The notes under the pieces are model-generated. The model searched no databases. It had not been told where the DNA came from and was given only the letters and a program-made list of their open reading frames with translations. From Shewanella electrica (GTDB lineage: Bacteria > Pseudomonadota > Gammaproteobacteria > Enterobacterales > Shewanellaceae): 64,000 nucleotides of DNA. Positions 19,419-29,000 of this stretch are shown in pieces. Position 1 is the stretch's first letter; every line of letters starts with the position of its first letter. Both the position numbers and the translations under genes were made by a program. The stretch lies in contig NZ_JAKOGG010000010.1 in NCBI RefSeq assembly GCF_022321485.1, forward strand, positions 55,316 to 119,315, written 5' to 3'.

Positions 19419-20822
19419 CTAATATTTAGGCCAGCCGTTGCTATCCCAGTTTAAGGTACTGATCAGCATTTTAGGATTACCGCCATCATTGGCGTCGTAG
19501 GCATGACGAATGATGACATCGGTATTGGCAATATCTTGCCCGCCTGGGCCAACCCATTGATTGTTACCGCCATCAAACAGTGAACCGCCGCCATTCATCA
19601 TGTCGGTACCATTTTTATCTAAGTACGGCCCAGTCACATCTGTGGCCCGGCCATAACGGATTTGATAGGTACTGTTGACGCCATCACAGCATTTACCTAC
19701 CGATACAAACAGGTAGTAATAACCGCGACGATAGATAATGGTCGGTGCTTCAATACCGCCTGAACGGCTGGCAATGCTGCTAAGCTCGCCGATTGGTTTC
19801 ATGGTGATGGGGTTTAACCGCACCACTTTGATGCCTGAATTCCACGAACCAAACGTTAGCCAAGGATCGCCATCTTTATCGATCACCAGATCGGGATCGA
19901 TGGCGTTGTAGTTGTTGGCAGCGGTGGTATTAATCACTAACCCACGATCTTGCCAATTCCCCGCCGCTAAGCTGTCTGCTACCGCCAAACCGATGGCAGA
20001 GACACGAGAGCCAAAGGTAGAGATGGCGTAGTACAGCCACACTTTGCCGTTGTAGTGTTTAATATCGGGCGCCCATACATCGTTGTTGGCATGGTTGGGC
20101 ACATAGTTTTTCCACCAACTGAGCGGATTGGGAAAGATAGATGGCAGCGGTTGCCACACTAAGCCGTCATGGCTGACTTTGCCGTAAATGCCAACGCCAG
20201 TTTGCAGCTCCCACCATGAACCATTTTCGTAAGCGATGGTTGGGTCGTGCGTCCCTAAGTTGCCACTCAGCGGCCAAAAGTTGGTGGCGCCGTTGGTGCT
20301 GGATGTGTCCACCGGTTTGCTGCCAGAGCGTTGGATGAGATTCAGTTGCCATTGCTGTGAATCTAACTGATTAACAGACCATTGGCCGATATTCGCGCCG
20401 TTACTGTCATCCCAGCCCAGTAAATCGAGCGCTTTACCACTGTTTTTGTTAATCAGTAAAAAGTAGCCGTTGCCTTGATCGCTGATGTTCCACTTTTGCG
20501 TGTTACCGCCCCAATATTGCCACTGATCGACGTTGGCACCGTCACTACTGCTGTTGTTGTACACCTCTAACGCTTTCGCGCTGTTGATGTTAAGGACGGA
20601 ATAGTAGCCATCATCGCGTTTAGTGATCAGCCAGCGTTGCGTGTTATGGCCGTTACTCGGCCACTGGCTGACATTGGCACCATTACTGCTGTCGGCATTG
20701 GCAACTTCCACCAACTTGCCGCTGAATTTCGATTGAATGGTGTAAACGCCATTGGCAACATCGGCCTGTGCAGCACCGGTGAGTAGTACACTGCCTAGCG
20801 CTAAGGTATAAAAAGCTCTCAT
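19419..20822 (-). CDS. Secreted GH43 endo-arabinanase with N-terminal ricin-type lectin domain
   Basis: Predicted to cut alpha-1,5-arabinan of pectin outside the cell. Domains: signal peptide (1-20, ending AAQA), a ricin B/CBM13-type beta-trefoil at about 22-160 with three repeats of a GKxLEV..SSxGANVxQW..N.QxW pattern, a short linker, then a five-bladed GH43 propeller (about 178-467). GH43 catalytic marks are HDPT near 190 (general base Asp), NAIDPDL (pKa-modulating Asp) and GGIEAPT (general acid Glu). Subfamily 5 arabinanase is likely from the NNDVWAPD and SWxSGI segments. AAGGAGAT precedes the ATG. No transporter or arabinose genes adjoin. Confidence 0.9.
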   Translation of the reverse strand: MRAFYTLALGSVLLTGAAQADVANGVYTIQSKFSGKLVEVANADSSNGANVSQWPSNGHNTQRWLITKRDDGYYSVLNINSAKALEVYNNSSSDGANVDQWQYWGGNTQKWNISDQGNGYFLLINKNSGKALDLLGWDDSNGANIGQWSVNQLDSQQWQLNLIQRSGSKPVDTSSTNGATNFWPLSGNLGTHDPTIAYENGSWWELQTGVGIYGKVSHDGLVWQPLPSIFPNPLSWWKNYVPNHANNDVWAPDIKHYNGKVWLYYAISTFGSRVSAIGLAVADSLAAGNWQDRGLVINTTAANNYNAIDPDLVIDKDGDPWLTFGSWNSGIKVVRLNPITMKPIGELSSIASRSGGIEAPTIIYRRGYYYLFVSVGKCCDGVNSTYQIRYGRATDVTGPYLDKNGTDMMNGGGSLFDGGNNQWVGPGGQDIANTDVIIRHAYDANDGGNPKMLISTLNWDSNGWPKY

Positions 20823-21150
20823 GGTTATCTCCTTGTGAGAGTTTGCTGTTCCGACACACTCCCCATAGCGGCCGTGAACCCATTAAAAGTATTATATTAA
20901 CAATGGCGTTACATCTTAGACTTTGGTAGAAATGAGTGAACCGTGCCAATTAAAATAACCATATGAAAAATATGTTATTTTACCGTTTTTATCGGTGTGG
21001 TTAGCTGTCAATCAGCAAACTGATGTAGAAGCTGTCATTCAGATCTGCATCCCAACAGGCTGATTTTATGTGAGTGGCATAAAGCAATAGATAGACTTAG
21101 GCATAAGGCGTGGTTACTCTGATGTCAGTCGCAGCGAACCGGAGCAATAA
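20823..21150. other. 328-bp divergent intergenic region
   Basis: Between the GH43 gene and the GNAT gene. It contains an AT-rich near-palindrome at 20952-20981: AAAATAAC-CATAT against ATATG-TTATTTT, broken by one unpaired C. This could bind a regulator or form a hairpin. No other structure or gene was seen. Confidence 0.5.
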
Positions 21151-21633
21151 TTGAAAATCACTAAAGCGAAACTGTCTGATTTAGATGAAGTTGTCTCGAT
21201 CTATCACCAAGCGCGTGCCTTTATGGCCGCCAATGGCAATGCCAAACAATGGGGCAATAACTACCCGCCAGCGGCACTGATTGAGCAAGATATTGCCTCT
21301 GGGCATTGTTACGTGTGTGTGGAAGAGCAGCAGATTATTGGCACGTTTTACTTCGCCATTGAGGAAGAACCCACCTACCGTATCATCGAAGATGGTGCTT
21401 GGCTGAACGACCGGCCTTACGGGGTGTTGCATCGCGTGGCGGTACGCACGGGGAAACGTGGCGTAGCGAGTCATTGCATTAATTGGTGTTATGACATTGC
21501 TGGAAATATGCGCATCGATACCCATGCCGATAACGTACCGATGCGTCGCGTGCTGAGCAAACTGGGCTTTCAATATTGCGGCGTGATTTACGTGCGCGAT
21601 GGTTCGCCAAGATTGGCCTTTCAAAAATGCTAA
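21151..21633 (+). CDS. GNAT family N-acetyltransferase
   Basis: A 160-residue acetyl-CoA-dependent acyltransferase. The fold signature runs from MKITKAKLSDLDEVVSIY through the middle strands (YVCVEEQQIIGTFYF) to LHRVAVRTGKRGVASH, which is the acetyl-CoA pyrophosphate loop region, and MRIDTHADNVPMRRVLSKLGF, the typical closing helix-strand. The start is TTG at 21151 with GGAG 6 nt upstream, and no better ATG occurs. It is convergent with the LysR gene, 22 bp between stops. The acceptor is unknown. Confidence 0.87.
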   Translation: MKITKAKLSDLDEVVSIYHQARAFMAANGNAKQWGNNYPPAALIEQDIASGHCYVCVEEQQIIGTFYFAIEEEPTYRIIEDGAWLNDRPYGVLHRVAVRTGKRGVASHCINWCYDIAGNMRIDTHADNVPMRRVLSKLGFQYCGVIYVRDGSPRLAFQKC

Positions 21634-21655
21634 TCGTGCCTGTGCGCCATCGTGT

Positions 21656-22603
21656 TTAGGATGCTGCAATCACGGCAAACTTGGCTGCTATGCGGCTAAT
21701 CAACTGGCGCTGCTGCACAATAAAGTCTTCAAATGCCTGTGCGGCGGGCGACAAGTGCCGTTGCTGTGGATGCACTAAACACCAACTGCGCACAATCGGC
21801 AACTCTTTCAGCTGTAACTCTCTGAGCGAGCCAGCTTGTAGTTCGCGAAAGGCGCAATAGCGCGGCAGAAAGGCGATGCCCAGTCCAGCGCTAACGCCTT
21901 CGCGCTGGGCTTCTGACGAGTTGAACTCGACAAAACTGTTAAATTGCAGATGTTTTTGCTGGCAGAACAGCTCGCTCGCGCGCCGGGTGCCAGAACCAAT
22001 CTCCCGTTGTAGCAAGGTGTAATCCGCTAAATGTTGCAAAGTGAGCGGCGTGATTTGCAGCAGTGGATGATCACTGTTGACCACGGCCACAATCGGATTG
22101 CTCAAAAACGGCATAAACTCCAGCGCCATCTCACTGGGCACATCGGTCATGATCACTAAATCGTCACGGCTATCGTTGAGCCGCCGCAACAGTTGGGCGC
22201 GGTTAAACACGTTCAAAATCGGCGTGATATTGGGGTGCAGCCGTTGAAACTCAGCAATGATATGCGGCAACACATATTTCGCGCTCGATTCAGCCGCAAT
22301 GCGCAGCTCGCCCTTGAGCGTGCCGCTCAGCTCCGACAGCTGCATGTCCAACACATCAAACCGTTGAAACACATCCTTAGCCGTACTGCGCAGATATTCG
22401 GCAGCGTGGGTCAGGTATAACTTTTTGCCGACATATTCAAACAGCGGTTGCTCCAATAACTCTTCTAACTGGCGGATCTGCTGGCTCACCGCGGGTTGGG
22501 TTAACGCCAGTAGCTCTGCGGCGCGGCTATAAGAGCGTTGCTCACACACTGTTTGGAACACCTGCAACTGCCGCAGGGTGATACGCATGTACGATTTTTG
22601 CAC
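21656..22603 (-). CDS. LysR-type regulator of the divergent pyruvate carboxylase genes
   Basis: DNA-binding regulator with an N-terminal winged helix-turn-helix (about 6-65: LRQLQVFQTVCEQRSYSRAA, LTQPAVSQQIRQLE) and a C-terminal effector-binding domain. Start choice is open: GTG at 22603 has AGGTAG upstream, while ATG at 22588 gives the usual MRITLRQLQVF start but lacks a ribosome site. It is divergent from the pycA-pycB pair, as in Pseudomonas aeruginosa, so it probably controls them through a palindrome in the 131-bp spacer. The effector is not known. Confidence 0.93.
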   Translation of the reverse strand: MQKSYMRITLRQLQVFQTVCEQRSYSRAAELLALTQPAVSQQIRQLEELLEQPLFEYVGKKLYLTHAAEYLRSTAKDVFQRFDVLDMQLSELSGTLKGELRIAAESSAKYVLPHIIAEFQRLHPNITPILNVFNRAQLLRRLNDSRDDLVIMTDVPSEMALEFMPFLSNPIVAVVNSDHPLLQITPLTLQHLADYTLLQREIGSGTRRASELFCQQKHLQFNSFVEFNSSEAQREGVSAGLGIAFLPRYCAFRELQAGSLRELQLKELPIVRSWCLVHPQQRHLSPAAQAFEDFIVQQRQLISRIAAKFAVIAAS

Positions 22604-22640
22604 AAACTCTACCTATCTATAACTAATTACTTATGCTGGA

Positions 22641-22660
22641 TAAAATTATTATTAATTTTA
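22641..22660. promoter_or_regulatory. AT-rich palindrome in the LysR/pycA divergent region
   Basis: TAAAATTA and TAATTTTA form a perfect 8-bp inverted repeat around TTAT. It contains T-N11-A spacings typical of LysR boxes and lies 38 bp from the LysR start and 75 bp from pycA. Binding by the adjacent LysR protein is inference. Confidence 0.5.
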
Positions 22661-22734
22661 ATTATTTTTGAAATAGCAGTAGCTTAAAAAAGCTTAGGGA
22701 TCTTAAAAATTATGTAACAACGGAGTTACGATTT

Positions 22735-24150
22735 GTGATCAAGAAAATTCTAATCGCTAACCGCGGTGAAATTGCAGTGCGAATTATTCGCGCCTGCGCC
22801 GAAATGGGGATTCGATCTGTCGCGGTATACTCAGACGCCGACCGGCATGCATTGCACGTAAAACGTGCCGATGAAGCCTACAGCTTGGGAGACGATCCGT
22901 TAGCGGGCTACCTTAGCCCACAACGCTTAGTCAGTTTAGCGGTGGAAGTTGGCTGTGATGCGTTGCATCCGGGCTACGGCTTTTTATCTGAAAATCCAGA
23001 ACTGGCCGAGTTGTGCGCCGAACGTGGGGTGAAGTTTATTGGCCCAAATGCCGACATTATTCGTCGCATGGGTGATAAAACCGAGGCGCGCCGCACCATG
23101 ATCGCAGCGGGTGTACCAGTAACGCCGGGCACCGAAGGTAACTTGCGTGATTTGGACGAAGCGTTGGAGCAAGCCGAGCGCATCGGTTATCCCGTGATGT
23201 TGAAAGCGACCTCTGGCGGCGGTGGTCGTGGGATTCGTCGCTGTAACAATGTCGACGAACTGAAACAGTTTTATCCGCGAGTGATCTCCGAAGCCACCAA
23301 AGCCTTTGGCTCCGCCGAAGTGTTTTTGGAAAAATGCATCGTGAATCCAAAACATATCGAAGCGCAGATTTTGGCCGATAGCCACGGCAATACGGTGCAT
23401 CTGTTTGAGCGTGATTGCTCGATTCAGCGCCGTAACCAAAAGTTGATTGAGATTGCGCCAAGCCCGCAGATCACACCCGAACAACGTGCCTATATCGGCC
23501 AAATGGCGGTGCGCGCCGCCAAAGCGGTGAACTATGAAAATGCTGGCACGGTAGAGTTTTTGCTGTCGGGCGATGAAATCTACTTTATGGAGATGAACAC
23601 CCGCGTACAGGTAGAGCACACCATCACCGAGCAGATCACTGGTATCGACATCGTGCGGGAGCAGATCCGCATTGCCTCCGGTATGCCGTTGTCTGTGAAA
23701 CAGGAAGATATTCGTTTTCACGGTTTTGCGCTGCAATTTCGCATCAACGCCGAAGATCCTAAAAACAACTTTTTCCCTTCATTTGGACGTATTACCCGTT
23801 ATTACGCCCCCGGTGGCCCTGGTGTGCGCACCGACACCGCGATTTATACCGGCTATGTCATTCCGCCGTATTACGACTCTATGTGCCTCAAATTAGTGGT
23901 GTGGTCACTGAATTGGGAAGACGCACTGGACCGCAGTTTGCGCGCGTTGGATGACATGCGTTTACAAGGGGTGAAAACCACCGCGACTTACTATCAACAA
24001 ATTTTGAAAAACGCGGAGTTTCGTACCGGCGAGTTCAACACCAGCTTTGTGGAAAATCATCCAGAGCTGTTGGATTACTCGGAAAAACGCGCGCCAGAGC
24101 AGTTGGCGATTGCCATTGCTACCGCGATTGCGGCTTACGCAGGTTTATAA
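22735..24150 (+). CDS. pycA: Pyruvate carboxylase subunit A (biotin carboxylase)
   Basis: Carboxylates the biotin of its partner subunit with bicarbonate and ATP. The 471 residues form a complete biotin carboxylase: KILIANRGEIAVRI at the start, ALHPGYGFLSEN near 80, the ATP-grasp glycine loop SGGGGRGI near 163, EKCIVNPKHIE, and the catalytic EMNTRVQVEH near 285. It resembles AccC, but the adjacent carboxyltransferase-biotin gene and the absence of accB make a pyruvate carboxylase more likely. The start codon is GTG with GGAG 9 nt upstream. It is first in a two-gene operon and divergent from LysR. Confidence 0.88.
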   Translation: MIKKILIANRGEIAVRIIRACAEMGIRSVAVYSDADRHALHVKRADEAYSLGDDPLAGYLSPQRLVSLAVEVGCDALHPGYGFLSENPELAELCAERGVKFIGPNADIIRRMGDKTEARRTMIAAGVPVTPGTEGNLRDLDEALEQAERIGYPVMLKATSGGGGRGIRRCNNVDELKQFYPRVISEATKAFGSAEVFLEKCIVNPKHIEAQILADSHGNTVHLFERDCSIQRRNQKLIEIAPSPQITPEQRAYIGQMAVRAAKAVNYENAGTVEFLLSGDEIYFMEMNTRVQVEHTITEQITGIDIVREQIRIASGMPLSVKQEDIRFHGFALQFRINAEDPKNNFFPSFGRITRYYAPGGPGVRTDTAIYTGYVIPPYYDSMCLKLVVWSLNWEDALDRSLRALDDMRLQGVKTTATYYQQILKNAEFRTGEFNTSFVENHPELLDYSEKRAPEQLAIAIATAIAAYAGL

Positions 24151-24195
24151 AAAGAATCAGAGCTGGTGGTGAGCAGCCAGTGGAGAGATAGAAAA

Positions 24196-26007
24196 ATGAC
24201 GAAAAAAATCAATGTAACCGAAACCGTTTTGCGTGATGCCCATCAGTCACTGTTGGCGACGCGGATGCGCACTGAAGATATGCTGCCGATCTGCGGCAAA
24301 CTGGACAAGATTGGCTTTTGGTCGCTAGAAGTGTGGGGCGGCGCGACCTTTGATGCTTGTTTACGTTTTTTGAAAGAAGACCCATGGCAACGCTTACGCC
24401 AATTGCGTGCTGCATTGCCCAATACCCGCTTGCAGATGCTACTGCGCGGCCAAAACCTGCTGGGGTACCGCCATTATAGCGATGATGTGGTACGTGCATT
24501 TGTGGCCCGCGCTGCCGCGAACGGCATGGATGTATTCCGCGTGTTTGATGCCATGAACGACGTGCGTAACCTGCAAACCGCGATCGCGGCGGTAAAAGAC
24601 GCCGGTAAACATGCCCAAGGCACCATCTGCTACACCACCAGCCCAGTGCATACCGTGAGTAAATTTGTTGCGCAAGCGCAAGAGATGGCCGCGCTCGGTG
24701 TGGATTCTATCGCCCTGAAAGACATGGCCGGTTTGCTGACACCATTTGCCACCGGTGAGCTGGTCAAGGCGTTGAAAGATAATGTGGATTTGCCGATTTT
24801 TGTGCACTCCCATGACACCGCTGGCGTGGCGGCAATGTGCCAACTGAAAGCGATTGAAAACGGCGCCGATAATATTGATACCGCCATTAACAGCATGGCG
24901 TGGGGCACTAGCCATCCGGGTACGGAATCGATGGTGGCGGCACTGCGCGGCACCGAATATGACACCGGGTTAGACTTAGCCGCGCTGCAAGAGATCGATC
25001 AATACTTTGTTGAGATCCGTAAAAAGTATCATCAGTTTGAAAGCAGCTACACCGGCGTAGATACGCGCGTGCAAGTCAATCAAGTGCCGGGCGGCATGAT
25101 GTCTAATTTGGCTAACCAGTTGAAAGAGCAGGGCGCGTTAGACCGCATTGACGAAGTATTTGCCGAGATCCCACGGGTAAGACAAGACTTAGGTTATCCG
25201 CCATTGGTAACGCCAACCTCGCAGATTGTGGGCACTCAAGCGGTGTTTAACGTGCTGGCGGGTGAGCGTTATAAAACCATCACCAACGAAGTGAAACTCT
25301 ATCTGCAAGGCCGTTACGGTAAAGCGCCAAACCAGATGAATGTTGAGCTGCAACAGCGTGCCATCGGCAAAGAAGAGATCATCGACGTGCGCCCAGCGGA
25401 TCTGCTACCACCAGAGTTAGACGCATTACGGGCGCAAGTGGCGGATTTGGCCGAGAGTGAAGAAGATGTACTGACCTTTGCCATGTTCCCTGAAGTGGGG
25501 CGCCAGTTCCTGAGTGATCGCGCCGAAGGCACGTTGACGCCTGAGCCATTGCTGCCAGCGGCGGCGCAGCAAACGACTGCACCAGTGGCAAAACAAGACG
25601 GTGCTCCGACGGAATTTATTATCGACGTGCACGGTGAAAGCTATCACATCGATATTACCGGTATTGGTATCAAAGGCACTGGCAAGCGCCATTTCTACAT
25701 GTCGATTGATGGCCTGCCAGAAGAGGTGGTGTATGAACCGCTGAATCTGTACGTCAACGAAGGACAAAAAGGCTTGCGTCGTCAAGCATCGGCACCGGGC
25801 GATGTAACCACATCAATGCCGGGCAACGTAGTGGATGTATTAGTGAGCGTGGGGGATAGCGTGACTGCCGGTCAATCCCTGCTGGTGACCGAGGCAATGA
25901 AGATGGAATCGGAAGTGGCGGCACCTATCGCTGGTAAAGTGGCGGCGGTGCATGTGACCAAAGGCGACCGCATCACCCCGGGAGATGTGCTGGTGGAGAT
26001 CGTTTAA
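24196..26007 (+). CDS. pycB: Pyruvate carboxylase subunit B (OadA-like carboxyltransferase with biotin domain)
   Basis: Transfers CO2 from carboxybiotin to pyruvate to make oxaloacetate, refilling the TCA cycle. Domains: HMGL-type carboxyltransferase barrel (about 4-280; TETVLRDAHQSL, GGATFDACLRFL, SHDTAGVAAM), a conserved PYC/OADA domain (300-480), an Ala/Thr/Pro-rich linker, then a biotinyl domain with VTEAMKMESEV near the end. I chose the ATG at 24196 (603 residues) because GGAGAG precedes it; an in-frame GTG lies 30 bp upstream. No beta or gamma subunit of the Na+-pumping oxaloacetate decarboxylase follows, which argues against that alternative. A strong terminator ends the operon. Confidence 0.88.
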   Translation: MTKKINVTETVLRDAHQSLLATRMRTEDMLPICGKLDKIGFWSLEVWGGATFDACLRFLKEDPWQRLRQLRAALPNTRLQMLLRGQNLLGYRHYSDDVVRAFVARAAANGMDVFRVFDAMNDVRNLQTAIAAVKDAGKHAQGTICYTTSPVHTVSKFVAQAQEMAALGVDSIALKDMAGLLTPFATGELVKALKDNVDLPIFVHSHDTAGVAAMCQLKAIENGADNIDTAINSMAWGTSHPGTESMVAALRGTEYDTGLDLAALQEIDQYFVEIRKKYHQFESSYTGVDTRVQVNQVPGGMMSNLANQLKEQGALDRIDEVFAEIPRVRQDLGYPPLVTPTSQIVGTQAVFNVLAGERYKTITNEVKLYLQGRYGKAPNQMNVELQQRAIGKEEIIDVRPADLLPPELDALRAQVADLAESEEDVLTFAMFPEVGRQFLSDRAEGTLTPEPLLPAAAQQTTAPVAKQDGAPTEFIIDVHGESYHIDITGIGIKGTGKRHFYMSIDGLPEEVVYEPLNLYVNEGQKGLRRQASAPGDVTTSMPGNVVDVLVSVGDSVTAGQSLLVTEAMKMESEVAAPIAGKVAAVHVTKGDRITPGDVLVEIV

Positions 26008-26029
26008 GCCCACATTGTTACGCCCAAAT

Positions 26030-26064
26030 AAAAACGCCCACAATTGCTTGTGGGCGTTTTTGTT
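26030..26064. terminator. Bidirectional rho-independent terminator
   Basis: A perfect 14-bp stem (AAAAACGCCCACAA 26030-26043 with its complement 26048-26061) around TTGC, with U tracts in both directions. It serves both pycAB and the convergent nuclease gene. Confidence 0.93.
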
Positions 26065-26073
26065 GAGGATGGA

Positions 26074-29000
26074 TTAGTGGCAAATAGCGCCAGTCACCTC
26101 ACCCGCTTGGCCGCTACCTTGGCCGATGAAACCAAACTGGACGCTTTGTCCCGGTTTGATCACTCGGTTCCACTCGAGGTTAGTGGCGGTATAGGGACTT
26201 TGGCCGCTCAGCAAGGCACTCCAGTTACTGCTGACGCTGCTGTTATCGCTAAATGACCATGCCACTTGCCAACCGCGAATGTCGCTGTTGCCGGTGTTGG
26301 TGATGGTCACTGCACCTTGGAAGCCGCCCGGCCAGCTGTTAGTCAACTGATATTGGCATTGTGCTGTGGGTGTATCGGCGTTACCGTCGCTTGGTGGTGT
26401 CACTGGCGCGGTTTGACAGATATCGCCCGTCACGCTGGTATCGTCACCATATCCTTGACCAGTAAAGCCCACTTCGACAGATTGCCCCGGCGCAATATCT
26501 TGGTTCCAGCTCAGGTTGCTGGCGGTGTATGGGCCGTTACCACTCAGTTGACCATTCCACGCGCTGTTGATGCTATCGCCGTTGCTGTAACCCCATTGCA
26601 CTTGCCAACCTTTGATAGTGTTATCCGATTGGTTAGTGATGCGTACCAGTCCTTGGAAGCCGTTTTGCCAACGGTTAGTGATTTCATGCACACAGCTCGC
26701 TGGCGCCAGTTGATTGATCAGCTTCAGTGACGCTAACACGGGATCGTGATCCGACATGCGGTAAGCATCGGCGGCGTAATAATCCAGCTGTTGCTGTTCA
26801 GATTTGTTGGCAACGGTGTAATCCAGAATGGTTGGCTCATCGGCGTTGATGTGCCAATCGGCGGCATCGACTGCGGTTTGCGCCAATGCTGGCGATACCA
26901 ACATGTGGTCCATGTAACCCAGCAAACCGTCATACTGATATGAGTAACCTTCAGCACCGTGGAACTGATTAATCAGGTCAACAAAGCCACCGTTAATCAA
27001 GGTAGTTACTGGATCTTCTTTGGCGTAACTGTTCAGGTCACCAATGATCACCTTGTTAGCCTGTTGGCTCAAGTTGGTATCTGCGGCAAACCACTGCAGT
27101 AAGGTTTGGGCTTGTTTAACGCGGGTGGCGTTAAAGCAGCTTTGACCATCGTTTTGGTCGGCATCTGCGCCCGAGGCGTTGCTACAGCGTTTCGACTTGA
27201 AGTGGTTAACCACCACAGTGAACTGCTCGTTGCGGCCAGCCAACTGGAAGGTTTGTGCCATTGGTGGACGGTTAAACACGCTATCCATGTTGAGTTGTAC
27301 GCTGCCCACGGTGGTCAGTTTGGCCGGACGATACAACATGCCCACGGTAATGGCGTCGGTACCGACAGTGCCACCAGCGTTGATAAAGGCATAGCTGTTG
27401 TCACCCAATGCGGTGTTGACGCGTTTGACCAAATCCGCAATGGCGCTGTTGTCACCAAAGCCGTCGTTCTCAAGCTCCATCAAGCCGATGACATCGGCGT
27501 TGCTGGCCACGATAGCCGCCACGGTTTTTGCTACTTGGCGCTCATATTCTGCCGCCGTGTTGGCACCGCGTGAGGTGGGGAAACCGGCACCGTTGCCATC
27601 ACCGTTAAACAGGTTAAGCACGTTCATGCTGGCAACCGTTACATCGCCTAAGGCTAAGCCGGGTTGCGCTGGACGTGGGTTGCTCGCCACAAACTGCGGT
27701 TCTTGTGTTGGGATCAAGCGATACGCATCAAAGCTGTAGTCAATCACCCCAACTAAGCTACTGACTTTATCGCCAGTACGCAGGCTGTTGCTGGCTGAGA
27801 ACGCCCCATTTGGATAACGTTGGCTGCTTGGATAGGTTTGGCTGTTGCCATCGTCCAACACCAGTTGATCTAACGCGTTAGCTTGCGCCAGTGCTGTGGC
27901 CTCCGCTGAGCCCGGACGATACACGTTGGTTGGCGTAAACAGGCGTTTGCTCGACAAGGTGACTTCACCGTATTGACCGAGTGAACTGTTGTCAGTCACC
28001 AGCAGATCGCCATCAACGCTGACCAACATGCCTTCAATCTGCTCCATTGCGGCTGCAGAACTAAATGGCAGTTTGATGGCCAGTGGGGTCACGCTGCCGC
28101 TACCACAAGTACGGTATTCACCACTCAAGGTGATTTCGGTTTTTTCGTAGTATTCAGACACGCTACCTAGCAACCGCACCACGCTACCTACCGCTGGCAT
28201 AGGTTGGTTGCGGTTGTAGATATACACCGCTTCTGACGTGGCTGGATTATTGTCGCTGTGCTCGGCCTCTTCTTGCAGGAAGAATGCATTTGCACTGGCA
28301 TTAACTGCGGTGACGACACCTTCAACCACCACAGTTTGACCAACCAACGGTGAGGCAAAACCACTGCCTTGTACGGCACTGATCAAGGTGGCTGGATCGC
28401 TACACTGACCGAGCACTACAGGTTGCTCCGGTGGTGTTACAGGATCGGTGTTGCCATTATCGCCATCGCCTGGGGTCGCACCAGTGTCACCGCTGTCATC
28501 ACATTGGATGTCGCCATAGACTTGGCTGATCCATTCTGGATGGTCGATGTATGGGTTACGGTTGCCTTGGTATTTGTAGATCGCGTTGTTACGTTTGATC
28601 TCAAAACTGTCAACCGGATCGGCCTTGGCCCATTCGAGCAGACGACACAAACGGCCTAATCTTGGTTCGCTGGTACTGGTGAGACGATTTACCAGTTCCA
28701 GATCTGGCGTGATATCACCATTACCTTCGTAGCGAGTGTCCATATACATCAGCATACGGGCCACATCGCCTTTCACGGCATCGCGAGGCTCAAACGAGTC
28801 GTTATCGATGCGGTTTTTTGGGTCTTCGGCCAGTGGGTTGTCGCTATTATCAAAGTCTAAATTGCCGCGCGAAGCGTTGATGGAGATATCCGCAGGGCGC
28901 AAGTGGTTGATGTCGGTGTAAGCTTCGTTGCTTTGATCGCTGAAACCATGGCTTTTGGCCCACACGTGCTCGCGGTTCCAGTTGTCTGGATTGCTACTTT

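Noticed and set aside
24196-26007. Na+-translocating oxaloacetate decarboxylase alpha subunit
   Set aside because: No beta or gamma subunit genes follow, and the upstream gene is a biotin carboxylase; kept as an alternative only.
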